This document shows, piece by piece, positions 55,563-64,000 of a DNA stretch of 64,000 nt. Under the pieces are notes generated by a model that was not told the origin of the DNA, did not search any database, and saw nothing but the letters and a program-made list of their open reading frames with translations. Within the stretch, counting starts at the first letter, position 1. Each line of letters opens with the position of its first letter. Made by a program: the position numbers and the translations under genes. The stretch comes from Pseudomaricurvus alcaniphilus. GTDB lineage: Bacteria > Pseudomonadota > Gammaproteobacteria > Pseudomonadales > Cellvibrionaceae. The stretch spans positions 1 to 64,000 of the forward strand of contig NZ_JAAOIX010000005.1 in NCBI RefSeq assembly GCF_011440395.1, written 5' to 3'.

Positions 55563-58034
55563 CTAACGGCGGCCGATGCGCAGGGCGTTGGCCACCACCA
55601 CCAGCGAACTGCTGGACATGCCGATCGCCGCCGCCCAGGGCGGCACCCAGCCGGCCGCCGCCAGCGGCACTGCCAGCAGGTTATAGGTCAGCGCCCAGGC
55701 CAGGTTTTGCCGAATTATACGCCGCGTCAGGTGAGCGCAATCCAGTGCCCGGCTCAATACCCCCAGGTCGCTGCGCAGCAACACGCTGTCGGCGCGAGTC
55801 TGGGCCAAATCGGTAGCCCCACCCATGGCCACCGAGACAAAGGCGGCACTCAGCACCGGCACGTCATTGATGCCATCGCCGACCATCAGGACCCGCTCGC
55901 CGCGCTGCTGTACTTCCTGCACATAGGCCAGTTTCTGCTGCGGACTGCGGTTGGACTGCCAGCGTTGAAAGCCCAGCAGCCGGGCGATTCGCTGCACTTC
56001 CGGTTCATCATCACCACTCAACAACTCCGTCTGCAGGCCGCGGGCCTGGAGGTCGGCGATCAGCGCCCGGGCGCTGGGCCGGAGGCTGTCCCGGAGACGA
56101 ATCCAGGCCACTATTCTACTCTTTCCGCGGCTCTCGCCTCCACTCGCAGCCTCACCTTCTGCCGCAGAGCCGGCACAGCCCAACAGCAACCACTGGCCAC
56201 TGCCCACCGGCGGCGTCGCCGCCAGCCCCACGAAACCCGGCTTGCCCAACCGGTAGACGCCGCCATGGCTGCCGTCGCCAGCCCCCTGCGCAACAATTTC
56301 CCCCTGTACCCCCTGGCCGGTAACCTGCTTCAGGTTAAGCGCCTGCCGGGCGCCTTCAAAGCCGCTAAAGGCCCGCGCCAAGGGGTGGGATGAACCCGCC
56401 TCCAAAGCGGCACAGATCTGTAACACCGCTACCCGGTGAGCCGCGGGCAGCGGTTGGCCATTGCCGTCGAGCACGTCTTCCACCTGCGGACTGCCCTCGG
56501 TCAGGGTGCCGGTTTTATCAAACACAACCCGGTCGATGGCGTTCAGCCCCTCCAACACGTGCCCCCGGGTCACCAGCAAGCCCTGCTGGCGCAACCAGGC
56601 AATGGCCACCGTCAAGGCTGTGGGGGACGCCAGCGACAGGGCACAGGGACAGGTCACCACCAGCACCGAAAGGGTTATCCAGAAGGCCCGCGCCGGGTCG
56701 ATAAACCACCAGCTGACCGCCACCAGCAGGGCAACCAGCAACACCAGGCCGACAAAGCGGCTCGCCAGGCGGTCGGCCATGGCCACCTGGGAGGGCTTTT
56801 CCTGTTGCGCCTGCTCAACCAGGCGTTCTATGGCCGACAGGCGAGTGTCCACACCCACCGCCGTGACATCGATCTGCAGGGCGCTGTCGGTGTTCATACT
56901 GCCGGCAATCACCTCGTCGCCGGGTTCCTTATGCACCGCGTCCGGCTCGCCGCTGAGCAGGGTTTCGACCACCCCGCCACTGCCGTCGCGCACCACCCCG
57001 TCGCAGGGAATACAGGCACCGCTGGCCACTTCCACCCGATCGCCGCAGCGCAACTGGCGCAGGCTGACCGTTTCCCAGGCACCACTGGCCGCCCGGCGCC
57101 GGGCGGTCAAGGGCAGCAGCTGGGCAAAGCGATCGGTTTCAATACCGTTGCGATGCCGCACCCGCATCTCCAGGTAGCGGCCCAACAGCAGGAAAAATGT
57201 AAACATGGAGACCGAGTCGAAATACACCTCGCCGCCGCCGAACAGCGTGGCCCAGACACTGGCGCTGTAGGCGCCGCCAATGGCGATGGAGACCGGCACG
57301 TCCATATTCAGGTGGCGCGTGCGCAGGCCGCGCCGGGCCGCCTGGAAAAACGGCCGGGCACTGTAGAGCACTACCGGGGTCGCGATCAACAGGCTGAGCC
57401 AGCGCAGGAAAACCTCCCAGCCCTCATCAGCGCCGGCGTACAGGGCCACCGCCACCATACCCAACTGCATCATGCCAAAACCGGCCACCGCCAGCCGCAT
57501 CAGGGCCTGGCGGTTTTCCTTTTCACGCAGGGCTTGCTGGCGCCCCTCGGTGGCCGGCACCGGGTTGTAGCCGATCCCGGCCAGTGCTGCCAGCAATTCG
57601 CCCAGGGTTATTTGCTGCGGCTGCCAGCGCAACTGGCATCTATGGGTGCTGGCGTTGACGCGCACGGACAGGACCCCCGGCAGGGCGCCGAGATGATGTT
57701 CGATCAACCAGACACAGGCGGCGCAGTTAATGCCTTCCAGCAATAGCGCCACTTGCGCCGCGCCGGTGGCGTCCCGGTGCACCAGTTGCGCCTGGATTTC
57801 CGGCAGGTCAAAGGCACTGAAATCGGCCGCCCGGGAATTCGGTCGCACGCTGTTATCGGTGCGAAAGCGGTAGAAATTTTCCAGCCCGCCACTGACGATA
57901 GCGGTCGCCACCGCCTGGCAACCGGGGCAACAAAAGCGGCGCTGTTGCTCGTCTATCAGCAGCTGGAAATCTGTCTGCGGCGGGACTGGCAACCCACAGT
58001 GGTAGCAGCCGGCCTGGAGTTGCTGCTCACTCAT
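55563..58034 (-). CDS. ccoI: Copper-exporting P1B-type ATPase CcoI
   Basis: CcoI delivers copper to the cbb3 oxidase. The 823 residues have an N-terminal cysteine-rich zinc-ribbon-like region (CYHCGLP, CCPGC) typical of CcoI/FixI. An HMA domain with GINCAACVW, eight predicted helices with CPC (VTCPCALSLASP), the phosphorylation site DKTGTLTEG and GDGINDVP follow. The ATG at 58034 overlaps the ccoH stop by eight bases, so they are coupled. Confidence 0.94.
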   Translation of the reverse strand: MSEQQLQAGCYHCGLPVPPQTDFQLLIDEQQRRFCCPGCQAVATAIVSGGLENFYRFRTDNSVRPNSRAADFSAFDLPEIQAQLVHRDATGAAQVALLLEGINCAACVWLIEHHLGALPGVLSVRVNASTHRCQLRWQPQQITLGELLAALAGIGYNPVPATEGRQQALREKENRQALMRLAVAGFGMMQLGMVAVALYAGADEGWEVFLRWLSLLIATPVVLYSARPFFQAARRGLRTRHLNMDVPVSIAIGGAYSASVWATLFGGGEVYFDSVSMFTFFLLLGRYLEMRVRHRNGIETDRFAQLLPLTARRRAASGAWETVSLRQLRCGDRVEVASGACIPCDGVVRDGSGGVVETLLSGEPDAVHKEPGDEVIAGSMNTDSALQIDVTAVGVDTRLSAIERLVEQAQQEKPSQVAMADRLASRFVGLVLLVALLVAVSWWFIDPARAFWITLSVLVVTCPCALSLASPTALTVAIAWLRQQGLLVTRGHVLEGLNAIDRVVFDKTGTLTEGSPQVEDVLDGNGQPLPAAHRVAVLQICAALEAGSSHPLARAFSGFEGARQALNLKQVTGQGVQGEIVAQGAGDGSHGGVYRLGKPGFVGLAATPPVGSGQWLLLGCAGSAAEGEAASGGESRGKSRIVAWIRLRDSLRPSARALIADLQARGLQTELLSGDDEPEVQRIARLLGFQRWQSNRSPQQKLAYVQEVQQRGERVLMVGDGINDVPVLSAAFVSVAMGGATDLAQTRADSVLLRSDLGVLSRALDCAHLTRRIIRQNLAWALTYNLLAVPLAAAGWVPPWAAAIGMSSSSLVVVANALRIGRR

Positions 58035-58602
58035 CGCCACCAAACTTCAAGCGCGTTGCCCGGTCGAGATTTAACTCGCCGGTCAAGCGCCAGGTACGTG
58101 CAGCCGCGGGGGTCTGGCCCGGCGCCATGGCGTCGCCAGTGGACGCCAGGCGCACGTACCAGCGGTGCTGGATGCGGTGCGGCAGGTCGCCGAGATAGCG
58201 CCCGGGATAGGCTTGCCGCAACAGGATACGCAGGTCGTTATCCTCTTCCAGCGGATGATCCAGGTACAGGGTCAGCTGCTCCGGCAAGCGGTAGTCACTG
58301 GCGCTGGAGGCCAGGCTCAACACCACCTCACCCACCGTAAGATCGACCAGCAGCTCCCCCGCCAGGCCCAGTTCGGCGGCGGCGCGGTCCTGCTCCAGGC
58401 GCATATTGTACATGCGCCCTTCCTTGTAGTAATTGTCGACCACCATGTCATCGGCATCTTTCACGATAATGGTCATAAACGGAATCCAGGCCAGCATCAC
58501 CAACAGCAGCGGCGCCAGCACAAACCAGGCCCAGAACTGCTTATACCAGGGCCCATCGTCCCGGTCCTGCTGGCCGTGCTTGCGTGAATCTGTCATTAAC
58601 AT
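58027..58602 (-). CDS. ccoH: cbb3 maturation protein CcoH (FixH)
   Basis: A membrane protein of 191 residues required for assembly of the oxidase. It has a short N-terminal cytosolic part, one transmembrane helix (FWAWFVLAPLLLVMLAWIPFM) and a periplasmic FixH domain beginning IIVKDADDMVVDNYYKEGRMYN. The ATG at 58602 is used; an ATG two codons later is possible. Confidence 0.9.
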   Translation of the reverse strand: MLMTDSRKHGQQDRDDGPWYKQFWAWFVLAPLLLVMLAWIPFMTIIVKDADDMVVDNYYKEGRMYNMRLEQDRAAAELGLAGELLVDLTVGEVVLSLASSASDYRLPEQLTLYLDHPLEEDNDLRILLRQAYPGRYLGDLPHRIQHRWYVRLASTGDAMAPGQTPAAARTWRLTGELNLDRATRLKFGGDE

Positions 58603-58750
58603 TTAACCTGGTTCAAGAGTATTTCACCGGCCGCGGGAATCTTACCTGCGCGGCGGGATGGGAGCGGCTCCAACCTGTTCGGAGCCGGGGCGGGATTCTA
58701 ACACCTGGCGCCGCTAATGTGGCCACAACATTGCCTGTCGCGGCGGCCGC

Positions 58751-60190
58751 TCAGTGCATGGATGGGCCGATAAAGCTGGCCTCTTCCCGCGCCGTAATGG
58801 CCGGGTCATCAGTGGCCGTCACCGTTACATAGATGGTGTTCTTCGAAGTCTTCAAGTCCTTCCTGGGCACAGATACCCGCACCGGCAGGGTGAAGATTTC
58901 TCCCTCTTCCAGCTGCAGCGGCCGGTAGCCGCGAATGTGGAAATCGCCGGCACCCTCAACCGCGATCTCGTAGCTGTGCGGGCGCTGGTCCATATTGTTG
59001 ATCTTGACCGTGTAGACATTCTGCACCTGGTCGCCACTGATCCGGTACAGGCGGGCACCGCGATCGCGGATCACATCGACCGATACCGGTTCCCGCGAGC
59101 CCACCGCGTAGACAAAAGCGGCGATCATGGCCACCACCGCCAGGGTATAGCCGTACAAACGCGGCCGCAAAAAATGAGTGGCACCGTTTTCCAACTGGTC
59201 TTCCGAGGTAAAACGAATCAGGCCGCGCGGGTAGTTCATTTTGTCCATCACCTGGTTGCAGGCGTCGACACAGAGACCGCAGTTGATGCACTCGTACTGC
59301 AGCCCCTCGCGAATATCGATATCCACCGGGCACACCTGCACACACCAGGAGCAGTCGATACAGTCGCCCTTGCCCGCCGCCTTGTAGTCCTCCCCGGACT
59401 TACGTGGCCCGCGCTGCTCACCGCGGGCGGCATCATAGTGCACCGCCAGGGTGTCGGTATCGTACATCACCGATTGAAAGCGCGCGTAGGGGCACATGTA
59501 CTTGCACACCTGCTCGCGCAACCAGCCGGCGTTGACATAGGTGGCGGTGGCAAAGAAAAAGGTCCAGAACGCCGCCACCGGGTGCACATCAAAGGTCACC
59601 ATACCGGATTCGTTGAGGCTCGGGATAAAGCCCAGAATCAACTCCCGTATGGGTGTGAAGTACCCCACAAACGTGAGCCCGGTAATCAGCGCTATGGCCA
59701 CCCAGAGAAAATGCTTGCTGCCTTTGCGCAAGACTTTTTCTGTGGTCCAGGGCTGCTGGTCGAGCTTCATACGCTTGTTGCGATCGCCCTCGCAGAAGTG
59801 CTCGGCCCAGATATACATCAGTGTCCACACAGTTTGCGGGCAGGTAAAACCGCACCAGACCCGCCCTACCAGCACCGTGACGGTAAACAGGGCAAAGGCG
59901 GCAATGATCAGCAACCAGGCCAGCAACATGCCGTCCTGGGGCCAGAAGGTCATCCACAAAATATGAAATTTGCGCGCCGGCAGGTCAAACAGCATGGCCG
60001 GGCGACCATCCACCACCAACCAGGGCATCAGCAGAAAGCCGGCGATCAACGGCAAGCCGGTGTAGCGACGTATCTTTTGAAAAAAGCCGGAGACCTTGCG
60101 GGTATAGACCTTACCCGTGTCCTCATAGAGATTGCGATAACGAATTTCCGGCGCTGCAGCTTGCTCTTTAACCGGGTTTTTTTCACCCAT
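58751..60190 (-). CDS. ccoG: cbb3 maturation protein CcoG (RdxA/FixG)
   Basis: An inner-membrane iron-sulfur protein that reduces copper for oxidase assembly. The 479 residues have about five hydrophobic segments. Two 4Fe-4S motifs (CIDCSWCVQVCP and CINCGLCVDACNQ) are at about 262-310. The C-terminal periplasmic immunoglobulin-like domain is FixG-type. The 420 bases between it and ccoP hold a terminator at 60513 and otherwise nothing supported. Confidence 0.95.
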   Translation of the reverse strand: MGEKNPVKEQAAAPEIRYRNLYEDTGKVYTRKVSGFFQKIRRYTGLPLIAGFLLMPWLVVDGRPAMLFDLPARKFHILWMTFWPQDGMLLAWLLIIAAFALFTVTVLVGRVWCGFTCPQTVWTLMYIWAEHFCEGDRNKRMKLDQQPWTTEKVLRKGSKHFLWVAIALITGLTFVGYFTPIRELILGFIPSLNESGMVTFDVHPVAAFWTFFFATATYVNAGWLREQVCKYMCPYARFQSVMYDTDTLAVHYDAARGEQRGPRKSGEDYKAAGKGDCIDCSWCVQVCPVDIDIREGLQYECINCGLCVDACNQVMDKMNYPRGLIRFTSEDQLENGATHFLRPRLYGYTLAVVAMIAAFVYAVGSREPVSVDVIRDRGARLYRISGDQVQNVYTVKINNMDQRPHSYEIAVEGAGDFHIRGYRPLQLEEGEIFTLPVRVSVPRKDLKTSKNTIYVTVTATDDPAITAREEASFIGPSMH

Positions 60191-60512
60191 GAATATGCTC
60201 CTGTTAAGACCCTTACCGTCGCCAGGCCAACCCTGGCCAGGCAGTCGCTCGCCGCGCCCGGCGCAGCAAGCCCAGTGGTACTGAAAGCCCTGTCGTACTG
60301 AAAACCGGCCAGGCTGAAACCGGCCATACTAACAGGCACCGGCGCCAGCGCGTTGACTGAGCGCAACTATACTGCAGCTGCCAGGCAACTGGCGCGACAC
60401 CCTGACGCCGCGACACCCTAGCGCAAAACCGGCGCGTCACAAAACAGGATAAATCTATGTGCCTAAACGGGAAAATAAGCCAGCCCCAGCGTCGGCCGCC
60501 GCCAGCACAGGC

Positions 60513-60543
60513 ACAAAAAAGCCCCGCTATACGGGGCCTTTTT
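60513..60543 (-). terminator. Terminator after ccoP
   Basis: GCCCCG and CGGGGC pair around CTATA, with an A-run on one side and a T-run on the other. On the minus strand it follows the ccoP stop by about 67 bases. It separates ccoNOQP from ccoGHIS transcription. Confidence 0.8.
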
Positions 60544-60610
60544 ACAGCGGTCTGTACGCTTGTACAAACCGCGCCTCGAGCAGCGAATGCCCCCCAGCCA
60601 ACAGGGCCGG

Positions 60611-61510
60611 CTATTCCATATTGCGCGACAGGCTGTAGACGTAGGCCGTCAGCAGGTGGATCTTCTCCTCCCGCAGCCGCTCTTGCTGGGCCGGCATCAC
60701 ATTGTTGCGACCATTGCGGATCGAGTGGCGTATACCCTTGGCGGTGCCGTCGTACAACCAGATGTCGTCGGTCAAATTGGGCGCACCCAACAGCTGGTTG
60801 CCCTTGCCATCGGCACCGTGACAGGCCGCACAGTTCTGGGCAAATACCTTTTGCCCGGCGACCGCCAGTTCTTGCCGGTGCTCGCGACCGGAGAGGGACA
60901 GGACGTACTCCGCGGCTGCCACCACATTTTCCTCGCCGATGATGGGGCCCCAGGGTGGCATATTGCCGTTGCGGCCGTTCACCAGGGTCTGCTTGATCAA
61001 CTCCGGCGTACCGCCATAGAGCCAGTCGTTATCGGTCAGGTTGGGAAAGCCATAGTTGCCGCCGGCATCGGCGCCGTGGCAAATCGCGCAGTTGTTGGCG
61101 AACAGGCGCACACCCATTTTCAGTGCCCGCGGATCCTCCGCCACCTGCTCCACCGGCATCGCGGCAAACTGGGCGAACAACTCACCGTACTGCTCATCGG
61201 CACGCTCTTGCTCCCGCTCCAGCTGATTCTGGGAGGTCCAGCCCAGCAGGCCTTTAAAGCTGCCCAGTCCCGGGTAGAGCGCCAGGTAGATGGCGGTAAA
61301 AATAATCGTGCCGACAAACATCTGGAACCACCACTTGGGCAGTGGGTTGTCGTATTCCTCGATGCCGTCGTAAATATGACCGGTGGTTTTGTTTTCCGGG
61401 TCGTCGTCATCGCTGATGGCTACCTTGCGGTTTGCCATCAGCACCCAAATAATCAGGCCCAGATTGATCAGGGTCAGGCCAATAATCCAAAGGCTCCAAA
61501 AAGTACTCAT
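60611..61510 (-). CDS. ccoP: cbb3 oxidase subunit CcoP (diheme cytochrome c)
   Basis: Electron-entry subunit of 299 residues. Two transmembrane helices at the N-terminus precede two cytochrome c domains with heme motifs CAICHG and CAACHG. It starts three bases after ccoQ in the structural operon. Confidence 0.96.
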   Translation of the reverse strand: MSTFWSLWIIGLTLINLGLIIWVLMANRKVAISDDDDPENKTTGHIYDGIEEYDNPLPKWWFQMFVGTIIFTAIYLALYPGLGSFKGLLGWTSQNQLEREQERADEQYGELFAQFAAMPVEQVAEDPRALKMGVRLFANNCAICHGADAGGNYGFPNLTDNDWLYGGTPELIKQTLVNGRNGNMPPWGPIIGEENVVAAAEYVLSLSGREHRQELAVAGQKVFAQNCAACHGADGKGNQLLGAPNLTDDIWLYDGTAKGIRHSIRNGRNNVMPAQQERLREEKIHLLTAYVYSLSRNME

Positions 61511-61513
61511 AAT

Positions 61514-61705
61514 TTATTCCGCCTTGTCTTCGTCCGCGGCCGGACGAAGTGTCTTGTTGGGTGCTGGGACATCGTCGGCAAACGGCAGCTCCGCCGCCTC
61601 TTTGAACTGCTTCCTGCGGCTGGGCGAGAACGCCCACCAGCAGACACCGGCAAAGGCGATCATCACCAGGATGGTAGAGAAACCTTTCAGCGTATTTAAG
61701 TCCAT
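61514..61705 (-). CDS. ccoQ: cbb3 oxidase subunit CcoQ
   Basis: A small stabilising subunit of 63 residues with one transmembrane helix (GFSTILVMIAFAGVCWWAFS) and a short charged tail (RRKQFKEAAELPFADD). It is placed as usual between ccoO and ccoP. Confidence 0.92.
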   Translation of the reverse strand: MDLNTLKGFSTILVMIAFAGVCWWAFSPSRRKQFKEAAELPFADDVPAPNKTLRPAADEDKAE

Positions 61706-61734
61706 GATGTCCTCGCTTGTCTGTGTTGTGGCTG

Positions 61735-62346
61735 TTAGCGCTTGTGCTGCAACAGAGTACCCAGTTGCTGCAAGTATGCGATCAGCGCTTCCATTTCCGT
61801 CACGCCGTTAACCGCATCTGCCGCGCCGGCAATATCCGCGTCGGTGTAGGGCACACCCACGGAGCGCAGCGCCGCCATTTTCTTGCCGGTGTGCTTGCCG
61901 TCCAGGATATTGTCAAACAACCACGGGAAGGCCGGCATATTCGACTCCGGCACCACGTTGCGCGGATTGTAGAGATGGGCGCGATGCCACTCATCGGAAT
62001 AGCGTCCACCCACCCGGGCCAGGTCTGGTCCGGTGCGCTTGGAACCCCACAGGAAGGGGTGATCGTAGACCGACTCGCCCGCCACCGAGTAGTGACCATA
62101 GCGCTCCACTTCAGAGCGCAGGGGGCGCACCATCTGGGTGTGGCAGACGTGACAACCTTCGCGAATATAGATGTCACGCCCCTCCAGCTGCACCGCATTC
62201 CAGGGCTTCAGGCCCTCGATTGGCTGGGTAGTTTGCTTGAGAAAAAATTGCGGCACGATTTCGACCAGGCCACCAAAACTGATGGCGACCACCGCCAGGA
62301 TCATCAGCAGGCCGATATTTTTTTCAACTATGTCATGGTTTTTCAC
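61735..62346 (-). CDS. ccoO: cbb3 oxidase subunit CcoO (monoheme cytochrome c)
   Basis: A 203-residue subunit with an N-terminal transmembrane helix ([19 protein letters not shown]). A periplasmic cytochrome c domain carries [15 protein letters not shown], with a distal methionine region near the C-terminus. It passes electrons from CcoP to CcoN. Confidence 0.96.
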   Translation of the reverse strand: MKNHDIVEKNIGLLMILAVVAISFGGLVEIVPQFFLKQTTQPIEGLKPWNAVQLEGRDIYIREGCHVCHTQMVRPLRSEVERYGHYSVAGESVYDHPFLWGSKRTGPDLARVGGRYSDEWHRAHLYNPRNVVPESNMPAFPWLFDNILDGKHTGKKMAALRSVGVPYTDADIAGAADAVNGVTEMEALIAYLQQLGTLLQHKR

Positions 62347-62357
62347 TGCTGAGCTCC

Positions 62358-63803
62358 TTAAGCCGTTTGCGGCTGCGCATCGGTGACTTCATCTTCTTCT
62401 TCGGTCACCAGGGTGCGGTACATATTAAAGGCCATCAGCAGCATGCCCACCAGGAAGAAGCCACCGCCCAGGACGCGGACAAAGTAGCCGGGGTAACTGG
62501 CTTCCACCGCTTCGGCAAAACTGTAGGTCAGGGTGCCGTCGGCGTTGAATGCGCGCCACATCAGGCCCTGCATAATGCCGTTCACCCACATAGAGGCGAT
62601 ATAGAGCACGGTACCAATGGTGGCCAGCCAGAAGTGGGTGTTGATCAAAGTCACACTCCACATTTCCCTTCTGCCGGTCAGTACTGGCAGCAGGTGATAG
62701 ACCGCACCGATGGAAATCATGGCAACCCAGCCCAGCGCCCCGGAGTGCACGTGGCCAACGGTCCAGTCGGTGTTGTGGGACAGGGCGTTGACTGTCTTGA
62801 TGGCCATCATCGGGCCCTCAAAGGTGGACATACCGTAAAACGACAGGGATACCACCAGGAAGCGCAGGGTCGGGTCGGTGCGCAATTTATGCCAGGCACC
62901 GGACAGGGTCATGATGCCGTTGATCATGCCGCCCCAGGAGGGCGCCAGCAAAATCAGTGACATCACCATGCCCAGGCTCTGGGCCCAATCGGGCAGCGCC
63001 GAGTAGTGCAGGTGGTGGGAGCCGGCCCAGATATAAAGGCTGATCAGGGCCCAGAAGTGGACGATCGACAGCTGGTAGGAGTACACCGGGCGACCGGCCT
63101 GTTTGGGCACGAAGTAGTACATCATGCCGAGGAAGCCGGCGGTCAGGAAGAAGCCCACCGCGTTGTGACCGTACCACCACTGGATCATCGCATCCATGGC
63201 ACCGCTGTACATGGAGTAGGACTTGGTCAGGGTGACCGGCACCGCCATGCTGTTGACCACGTGCAACAGCGCCACAGTGATAATAAAAGCGCCGTAGAAC
63301 CAGTTGGCCACGTAGATGTGCGAGGTCTTGCGCTTGACGATGGTGCCAAAAAACACGATCGCGTAGGACACCCACACCAGGGTTATGAGGATATCGATCG
63401 GCCACTCCAGCTCCGCGTATTCCTTGGTGGAGGTGTAGCCCAGGGGCAGCGTGATGCACGCCAGCACAATCACCAGCTGCCAGCCCCAGAAGGTAAAGGG
63501 CACCAGAATGCCGCCGAACAAGGGCGCCTGGCAGGTGCGCTGCACCACATAGTAGGAGGTTGCAAACAGGGCGCAACCGCCGAAGGCAAAGATAACTGCG
63601 TTGGTGTGGAGCGGACGCAAGCGCCCGAAGTGGGAGTATGGCTGCAAGATATCGTTTAACTGCGGCCACATTAACTCGGCTGCAATAAATACGCCCAGTG
63701 ACATCCCGATCACGCCCCAAACGACGGTCATGATGGTGAACTGGCGTACTACCTTGTAGTCATATGCAGACTGTTCGACAGCCGTTGCCTGATTACTACT
63801 CAT
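62358..63803 (-). CDS. ccoN: cbb3 cytochrome c oxidase subunit CcoN
   Basis: The catalytic heme-copper subunit with 481 residues and 12 predicted transmembrane helices. Heme and copper ligands are visible in [49 protein letters not shown] and [11 protein letters not shown]. Its ATG has AGGAA upstream, and an Anr/FNR-type site lies about 120 bases before the start. It begins the ccoNOQP operon. Confidence 0.97.
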   Translation of the reverse strand: MSSNQATAVEQSAYDYKVVRQFTIMTVVWGVIGMSLGVFIAAELMWPQLNDILQPYSHFGRLRPLHTNAVIFAFGGCALFATSYYVVQRTCQAPLFGGILVPFTFWGWQLVIVLACITLPLGYTSTKEYAELEWPIDILITLVWVSYAIVFFGTIVKRKTSHIYVANWFYGAFIITVALLHVVNSMAVPVTLTKSYSMYSGAMDAMIQWWYGHNAVGFFLTAGFLGMMYYFVPKQAGRPVYSYQLSIVHFWALISLYIWAGSHHLHYSALPDWAQSLGMVMSLILLAPSWGGMINGIMTLSGAWHKLRTDPTLRFLVVSLSFYGMSTFEGPMMAIKTVNALSHNTDWTVGHVHSGALGWVAMISIGAVYHLLPVLTGRREMWSVTLINTHFWLATIGTVLYIASMWVNGIMQGLMWRAFNADGTLTYSFAEAVEASYPGYFVRVLGGGFFLVGMLLMAFNMYRTLVTEEEDEVTDAQPQTA

Positions 63804-63922
63804 AGTGACGTTCCTGATTGATTTTAAAACTGAATAAATCGGTTTCGCGCAGCGACAACGTCAGGCGCCCTTCGCTGCAGACAGAAAGTCCGGCATTGTG
63901 CCGCACTTGTACTGCCAATATT

Positions 63923-63936
63923 TTGATGCGCGTCAA
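63923..63936. promoter_or_regulatory. Anr/FNR-type box upstream of ccoN
   Basis: TTGAT-GCGC-GTCAA matches the FNR/Anr consensus TTGAT-N4-ATCAA at nine of ten defined positions. It lies about 120 bases before ccoN and agrees with oxygen-responsive induction of cbb3 oxidase genes in Pseudomonas. Confidence 0.75.
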
Positions 63937-64000
63937 GTGTACCCCAAGGCGGCCCGGATTAAACCGTCCTAAAGTACATCATTTGCTCACCGCTTGCGCT

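Overview
This is a high-GC gammaproteobacterial chromosome segment. Gene order (ruvC-ruvA-ruvB-ybgC-tolQRAB-pal-cpoB-queE-queC-tRNA-Lys; aspS-fmdB; hda-DUF2066/purM-purN-DUF3108; ccoNOQP-ccoGHIS) matches the Pseudomonas/Cellvibrio side of the class. The cbb3 oxidase, class Ia ribonucleotide reductase and Anr-type box fit an aerobic or microaerobic, probably free-living, possibly marine bacterium. No prophage, rRNA operon, CRISPR array or transposase gene was seen.

Layout. 1-10 kb, minus strand: tRNA-Lys, queuosine precursor genes, the Tol-Pal envelope system and RuvABC, with a LexA-like box before ruvC. 10.2-16.9 kb, plus strand: a compact accessory operon (membrane-anchored FN3-like protein, sodium/solute symporter, 40-residue membrane microprotein, aberrant aspartate-carbamoyltransferase paralogue, asparagine-synthetase-like amidotransferase, M20 N-carbamoylase-type hydrolase). 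It has its own promoter and terminator and lies between ruvC and aspS, where Pseudomonas has yebC. 16.9-34.5 kb: mostly housekeeping genes (aspS, HPt/HD-GYP protein, HU-like histone, HIT protein, proS, lytic transglycosylase, YihY, thioredoxin lipoprotein, arsC-like/wrbA/DUF2069, sppA, hda, DUF2066, purM, purN, DUF3108). 34.7-38.4 kb: a three-subunit biotin-dependent acyl-CoA carboxylase whose biotin carboxylase lacks catalytic residues. 39-44.4 kb: nrdAB behind a long leader with DnaA-box and NrdR-box candidates. 44.6-53.9 kb: lipoprotein, acyltransferase, pyrB, dps, sbcB, SulP transporter, cyclic-nucleotide-binding protein, gloA. 54-64 kb, minus strand: cbb3 oxidase structural genes and their maturation genes.

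Three near-identical 169-bp elements with terminal inverted repeats (8640, 29428, 46067) each sit exactly at a C-TAG stop codon (ruvA, hda, a DUF6279 gene). They look like a non-autonomous mobile element that targets CTAG. The strongest leads for something undescribed are the accessory operon at 10.2-16.9 kb, this stop-codon-associated element, and the carboxylase with a catalytically altered biotin carboxylase. Functions are assigned from recognised motifs and gene order. No database search was possible.
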